Assembly (NCBI GenBank): GCA_937862815.1
Contig: CALMED010000007.1
Location: 124,001 to 188,000 of the forward strand
Reading direction: 5' to 3'
DNA: 64,000 bases
Source: an uncultured Chitinophagaceae bacterium
Lineage (GTDB): Bacteria > Bacteroidota > Bacteroidia > Chitinophagales > Chitinophagaceae
Within the stretch, counting starts at the first letter, position 1, and each line of letters starts with the position of its first letter. The notes beneath the pieces were generated by a model, which made no database searches, had not been told where the DNA came from, and was given only the letters and a program-made list of their open reading frames with translations. Below, in pieces: positions 59,682 to 64,000 of this stretch. A program made the translations under genes and the position numbers.

Positions 59682-61830
59682 GGGGAGGTTCGCTAATTTC
59701 ACGGCCAAACGCACTCCCATCGCTGCCACCGCATCCATACTGGCCAGTCCCATCGAATACCTCAAAGGCGTGGGTCCCCTGCGGGCCGACCTGCTGAAGA
59801 AAGAGCTCAACCTCTTCACCTTCGGCGACCTGCTGGAGCATGTTCCGCTGCGCCACCTCGACCGCACCAAAGTGCTGCGCATCGGCGAGCTGAGCCCGAC
59901 GCATGACTACGTGCAGGTGCGGGGCCGCCTGCTGAGCATGGAAGTGGTGGGACACCAGCGCTCCAAGCGGCTGATGGCCGTACTGCAGGACGGTACCGGC
60001 ACCCTCGAGCTTACCTGGTTCCAGGGCATCAGCTGGGTGCAGAAGCGGCTGGAGACCGGGGCCGACTACCTCGTCTTTGGCAAGCTGGGCTTCTTCATGG
60101 GCAAACCCCAGCTGGTGCATCCCGAACTGGAACCGGTTGAATCCGAAAAAGCCGACGGACGTCCCACCCTGGAGCCCATCTATCCTTCCACTGAAAAACT
60201 CAAAGCCAAAGGCCTCAACGGCCGCGCCCTCGGCCGCCTCATGGCCGCCCTGCTGCCCCAGGTACACCCGGCCGACCTGCCGGAAAACCTGCCCGACACG
60301 GTGTTGCACGAGTTGCAGCTACCCGGACGTTACGAAGCCTACTGCAACCTGCACTTCCCGGCCAGCCCGCAGCACTACGAAGAAGCCCTCCGCCGCCTCA
60401 AATTTGAAGAGCTGTTCATCGCCCAGCTGCGGATGGCCCTGGTACGCAGCCGCCGCCACCGCTTCTCCCGCGGGGTGGTGTTCGACAAGGTGGGCGACCT
60501 CTTCAACGACTTCTACAAAAACCACCTGCCCTTCGAACTCACCGGCGCCCAGAAACGGGTGCTGCGGGAGATCCGCACCGATACGGCCCGCGGCCACCAG
60601 ATGAACCGCCTGCTGCAGGGCGATGTGGGCAGCGGAAAAACCATGGTGGCCCTGCTGGCCATGCTGCTGGCGGCCGGCAACGGCTACCAGAGCTGCCTGA
60701 TGGCGCCCACCGAAATCCTCGCCCAGCAGCACTTTGCCAGCATCTCCCGCCTGCTGCAACCCCTGGGGGTGGACGTGCGCCTGCTCACCGGCTCCACCCG
60801 CAAGGCCCAACGCAACGAACTCTTGCCCGCCTTGCAGGAAGGACGGGTGCCCATCGTCATCGGTACCCATGCGCTCATCGAGGAAACGGTGCAGTTTCAC
60901 AAGCTGGGACTGGCCGTGATTGACGAACAGCACCGCTTTGGCGTAGCCCAGCGTGCCGAACTGAAGCTGAAAGGCGAAGTGCCGCCCCACATCCTGGTGA
61001 TGACGGCTACGCCCATCCCCCGCACCATGGCCATGACGGCCTACGGCGACCTCGACTACAGCGTGATGGACGAACTGCCGCCCGGCCGCAAACCCGTTAC
61101 CACCGTACACCGCTATGAGTCGTCGCGGCCTTCGGTGATGGACTTTGTACGGAAACAGATCGAAGAGGGCCGCCAGGCCTATTTCATCTACCCGCTCATT
61201 GAAGAAAGCGCCAAAGTGGATTACGAGAACCTGGAGAAAGGTTACGAGGAGGTAAAAGCTTTCTTCCCCGAGCCCAAATTTTACATCAGCATGGTGCACG
61301 GCCGTCAGACGGCGGAAGTGAAGGATACCAACATGCAGCGCTTCAAGACGCACGACACACAGATCATGGTGGCCACTACCGTGATAGAAGTGGGGGTGGA
61401 TGTGCCCAACGCCTCGGTGATGGTGATTGAAAGTGCCGAGCGGTTCGGCTTGTCGCAACTGCACCAGCTACGCGGACGGGTGGGACGGGGGAGCGCCCAG
61501 AGTTTTTGCATACTTTTAACAGGGCGCAATTTAAGCCGCGAGAGCCGCGAACGGTTACAGATCATGTGCGCCACCAACGACGGATTTCTTATCGCCGAAA
61601 AAGACCTCGAACTCCGCGGCCCGGGCGATATTGAAGGCACCCGGCAGAGTGGGGCACTCAACTTTAAACTGGCCAGTATTGTTACCGATAAGCCACTGCT
61701 CGAAACGGCCGCCGCCATCTGCCAGCGGCTGGTGGAAGCCGACCCCGACCTGAATTCGGCAGCAAATTTGCGGTTGAAGCAGTACCTGCAGTCACGCAAA
61801 GGAAAAACGGAATGGAGCCGGGTGGCCTGA
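59671..61830 (+). CDS. recG: ATP-dependent DNA helicase RecG
   Basis: This protein of about 719 residues reverses stalled replication forks and branch-migrates Holliday junctions. The wedge domain starts at about residue 28 (PIEYLKGVGPLRADLLKKEL). The Walker A motif GDVGSGKT begins at about residue 317 and the DEQH box at about 418 (VIDEQHRFGV). Later helicase motifs include TATPIPRTMAMTAYGDLD, VATTVIEVGVDVPNASVMVI and QLRGRVGRG. There is no in-frame ATG before the conserved region; the first usable start is TTG 59671, which overlaps the preceding glycosyltransferase stop by 11 bases. The true start is uncertain. Confidence 0.93.
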   Translation: MPCKGRFANFTAKRTPIAATASILASPIEYLKGVGPLRADLLKKELNLFTFGDLLEHVPLRHLDRTKVLRIGELSPTHDYVQVRGRLLSMEVVGHQRSKRLMAVLQDGTGTLELTWFQGISWVQKRLETGADYLVFGKLGFFMGKPQLVHPELEPVESEKADGRPTLEPIYPSTEKLKAKGLNGRALGRLMAALLPQVHPADLPENLPDTVLHELQLPGRYEAYCNLHFPASPQHYEEALRRLKFEELFIAQLRMALVRSRRHRFSRGVVFDKVGDLFNDFYKNHLPFELTGAQKRVLREIRTDTARGHQMNRLLQGDVGSGKTMVALLAMLLAAGNGYQSCLMAPTEILAQQHFASISRLLQPLGVDVRLLTGSTRKAQRNELLPALQEGRVPIVIGTHALIEETVQFHKLGLAVIDEQHRFGVAQRAELKLKGEVPPHILVMTATPIPRTMAMTAYGDLDYSVMDELPPGRKPVTTVHRYESSRPSVMDFVRKQIEEGRQAYFIYPLIEESAKVDYENLEKGYEEVKAFFPEPKFYISMVHGRQTAEVKDTNMQRFKTHDTQIMVATTVIEVGVDVPNASVMVIESAERFGLSQLHQLRGRVGRGSAQSFCILLTGRNLSRESRERLQIMCATNDGFLIAEKDLELRGPGDIEGTRQSGALNFKLASIVTDKPLLETAAAICQRLVEADPDLNSAANLRLKQYLQSRKGKTEWSRVA

Positions 61831-61911
61831 CTCAACAAAGCGATGGTTTTTACGTTGAATTATCGTACTTTAAAGATTCAGACCCGGGACCCTGCCAAAA
61901 GAATGATACGA

Positions 61912-64000
61912 ATGAAACGACAGCTGATACTTGTTACGATCGCGCTTGCTCTGTTACCCTGCCTCACCCGGGCACAACTATCTTTTACCGAAAACAAAGG
62001 CCAGTGGGACGATCGCGTACTCTTCCGCACTGACGGCGGCAACAGCGCCTTCTTTCTCAGCCCCGGCGGCTACACGGTGCTGATGAAACACCCGGCCGAC
62101 TATGAACGCCTCTCCGAATACTACCACGGGCACCCGCACGACTCCGCCACCGCCAAAGGCTTCCGCCTCAGTACCAAGGCTCCCGTGGTACGCGGCCATG
62201 CCTACCGGGTGCGCTTCCGCGGCGCCGACCCCAACGCACAGGTGATCAGAGAGAAACCGCTGCCCGGCTACGAAAACTATTTCATTGGCAACGATCCCTC
62301 CAAATGGGCCAGCGAATGCCGTTCCTACCAGGCCATCACCTACAAGAACATTTACCCCAACATTGATCTGCGCTACTACGTGCAGGACGAGCGCCTCAAA
62401 TACGACCTCATCGTGTATCCCGGCGGTAACCCCGCAGCCGTACAGCTTGAATACGAAGGCGCCAACGGCCTCAGCCTCAAAAACCAGGAGCTGGTGGTCG
62501 CCACGTCGGTGGGCGATGCCCGGGAGGGGAAGCCCTACACCTACCAGTTTGTGAACGGCCAGCGCGAAGAGATCGTGTGCCGCTACAAAGTTGCCGGCAG
62601 CACGGTGGGGTTCGATGTGCGGAACTACGACAAGGGCACTACGTTAATCATTGATCCTTCGCTCGTGTTTTCGTCGTTCAGCCGCTCCAGCGGCGATAAC
62701 TGGGGCTTCACCGCCACACCGGGTCCCGATGGCAGCATGTTTGGCGGCGGCATTGCGGCTCCCACCGGCTTCCCCGTTTCGCCCGGCGCCTTCCAGAGCT
62801 CCGGTGGCGGTCCCACCAACGCCGAAGCGCCCCCCGATGTGGTGATCATCAAACTCTCACCCGGCGGACAGACCCGCCTCTACGCCACCTACATCGGTGG
62901 TAGCGGCCTCGAGCAACCGCACAGCCTCATCGCCGACGCCCAGGGCAACCTGGTCATTGCCGGCCGCACCAACTCGGGCAGCACCTTCCCCGGCACCCAG
63001 TTTGGTCCGGGTGGCGGCTACGACATCTTTGTCACCAAACTCAACGCCACCGGCACCGCCCTCATCGGCTCGGTGAAAGTGGGGGGCAGCGGCAACGACG
63101 GCGTCAACATCACCACCAACCGCGCCAACGGTCCGCAGAGCCTGCTCCGCAACTACGGCGACGACGGCCGCAGCGAAGTGATCCTCGACGCTGCCAACAA
63201 CATACTCGTCGCCTCCTGTACCCGCAGCACCAACTTCTTTACCCTCAACGGGTTCCAGTCGACCCTCCTGGGACAACAGGACGGCGTGGTGCTCAAGCTC
63301 AACGCCAATGCCACCACCGTTATCTGGAGCACCCTGCTGGGCGGCGCGGGCGACGACGCGGCCTTCGTACTCACCCCCAACCCCATCAACGGCGATGTGT
63401 ACATCGGCGGCGGTACCTCTTCCCCCAACTTCCCCGGTACGGGTGCGGGCGTGTTGCAGGCCACCTACAACGGGGGATCGGCCGACGGCTTCATCAGCCA
63501 GATACGCGACAACGGCGGCAGCGTGGCCCTGGTGCGCTCCTCCTACTTAGGCACCAACCAGATCGACATCGTGTACGGCGTGCAGTTCGACAGCCAGGGC
63601 TTCCCCTACGTGATGGGCACCACCACCGGCTCCTGGCCCATAACCAATGCCACTTATTCGGCCACCAATGCCCGCCAGTTCATTGCCAAGCTGCGACCCG
63701 ACCTCTCGGCCTTTGTCTATTCCACCACCTTTGGCACGCCCAACGCGCTGGCACCCAACATCTCCCCGGTGGCCTTCCTGGTGGATAACTGCGAAAACGT
63801 GTACGTTTCCGGCTGGGGCGGCGGCGCCAATACCTTCTCCACCCCGCAGTATCCCACAGCGGGCACGAACGGACTGCCCGTCACGCCCGACGCCTTCCAG
63901 AACCAGACCGACGGGAGCGACTTCTACTTCTTTGTGCTGCAGAAAAACGCGGCCAGCATTCTTTACGCCAGCTTCTTTGGACAGCGGGGCGGTAACGGGG
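61912..64000 (+). CDS. Secreted SBBP-repeat (DUF7948-type) surface protein (partial)
   Basis: The open frame runs from ATG 61912 to the right edge, about 696 codons, with no stop. It starts MKRQLILVTIALALLPCLTR, a good signal peptide, then the family opening LSFTENKGQWDDRVLFRTDG. The domain with NYFIGNDPSKWASECRSYQA and IDLRYYVQDERLKYDLIVYP is typical of large Bacteroidota surface proteins. SBBP-like beta-propeller repeats follow (RLYATYIGGSGLEQPHSLIA, then AQGNLVIAGRTNSGSTFP). The C-terminal sorting domain, expected for T9SS, lies outside the window. Its substrate or partner is unknown. Confidence 0.85.
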   Translation, partial: MKRQLILVTIALALLPCLTRAQLSFTENKGQWDDRVLFRTDGGNSAFFLSPGGYTVLMKHPADYERLSEYYHGHPHDSATAKGFRLSTKAPVVRGHAYRVRFRGADPNAQVIREKPLPGYENYFIGNDPSKWASECRSYQAITYKNIYPNIDLRYYVQDERLKYDLIVYPGGNPAAVQLEYEGANGLSLKNQELVVATSVGDAREGKPYTYQFVNGQREEIVCRYKVAGSTVGFDVRNYDKGTTLIIDPSLVFSSFSRSSGDNWGFTATPGPDGSMFGGGIAAPTGFPVSPGAFQSSGGGPTNAEAPPDVVIIKLSPGGQTRLYATYIGGSGLEQPHSLIADAQGNLVIAGRTNSGSTFPGTQFGPGGGYDIFVTKLNATGTALIGSVKVGGSGNDGVNITTNRANGPQSLLRNYGDDGRSEVILDAANNILVASCTRSTNFFTLNGFQSTLLGQQDGVVLKLNANATTVIWSTLLGGAGDDAAFVLTPNPINGDVYIGGGTSSPNFPGTGAGVLQATYNGGSADGFISQIRDNGGSVALVRSSYLGTNQIDIVYGVQFDSQGFPYVMGTTTGSWPITNATYSATNARQFIAKLRPDLSAFVYSTTFGTPNALAPNISPVAFLVDNCENVYVSGWGGGANTFSTPQYPTAGTNGLPVTPDAFQNQTDGSDFYFFVLQKNAASILYASFFGQRGGNG

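Noticed and set aside
1..64000. tRNA, rRNA or CRISPR loci
   Set aside because: I scanned the gaps for T-loop-like GTTCGAA patterns, cloverleaf arms and regular short repeats and saw none that hold up; a dedicated search was not possible.

Overview
The window looks like chromosome of a moderately GC-rich Bacteroidota bacterium, most likely of the family Chitinophagaceae. The pointers are: a short group-specific primary sigma factor; promoter-like TAnnTTTG boxes (the Bacteroidota -7 element) placed just in front of many start codons with no clear Shine-Dalgarno sequences; several large secreted proteins with type IX secretion (T9SS) C-terminal signals of both type A and type B; an ExbB-ExbD-ExbD-TonB operon; and a complex I operon with a short NuoG. 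No rRNA, tRNA, CRISPR array, phage or transposase gene was seen.

Layout. 1-6.2 kb: tail of an unidentified gene, a START-like domain protein, the primary sigma factor, two glycosyltransferases, the SRP GTPase Ffh and ribosomal protein S16. 6.3-17.7 kb: RimM, DNA polymerase IV, two overlapping pseudouridine synthase genes, RlmN, a PcaF-type thiolase, a large secreted beta-propeller protein, HisS and a low-molecular-weight tyrosine phosphatase. 17.9-20.8 kb: a small membrane protein, a PstS-like lipoprotein and a TPR protein, closed by a terminator. 20.9-35.5 kb: a complete 14-gene NADH:quinone oxidoreductase operon (nuoA to nuoN) with two unrelated small genes between nuoE and nuoF, and a GxxExxY gene cassette between nuoF and nuoG. 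35.5-39.4 kb: a MacB/FtsX-type permease, and a convergent zinc metalloprotease behind a shared terminator. 39.7-44.3 kb: the exbB-exbD-exbD-tonB operon and mnmE. 44.3-53.4 kb: a 1469-residue PKD-repeat T9SS type B protein, a Crp/Fnr regulator and a 1208-residue reprolysin-like T9SS type A metalloprotease, followed by a repeat-rich 376-base gap. 53.8-58.3 kb: a minus-strand cluster of a secreted caspase-fold protease, a small secreted protein, a CHASE2 membrane sensor with no output domain and a FecR-like envelope protein. 58.5-64 kb: a glycosyltransferase, RecG and the start of a large SBBP-type secreted protein.

How the genes work together. Much of the window is housekeeping: transcription, SRP targeting, ribosome maturation, tRNA modification, respiration and energized outer-membrane transport. 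Complex I would feed the proton gradient that ExbB/ExbD/TonB use. Two places stand out. One is the CHASE2/caspase/FecR-like cluster, which looks like an envelope-sensing protease system of unknown function. The other is the GxxExxY unit bounded by 18-bp inverted repeats inside the nuo operon: it fills nearly the whole nuoF-nuoG gap and its gene carries an apparent one-base frameshift.
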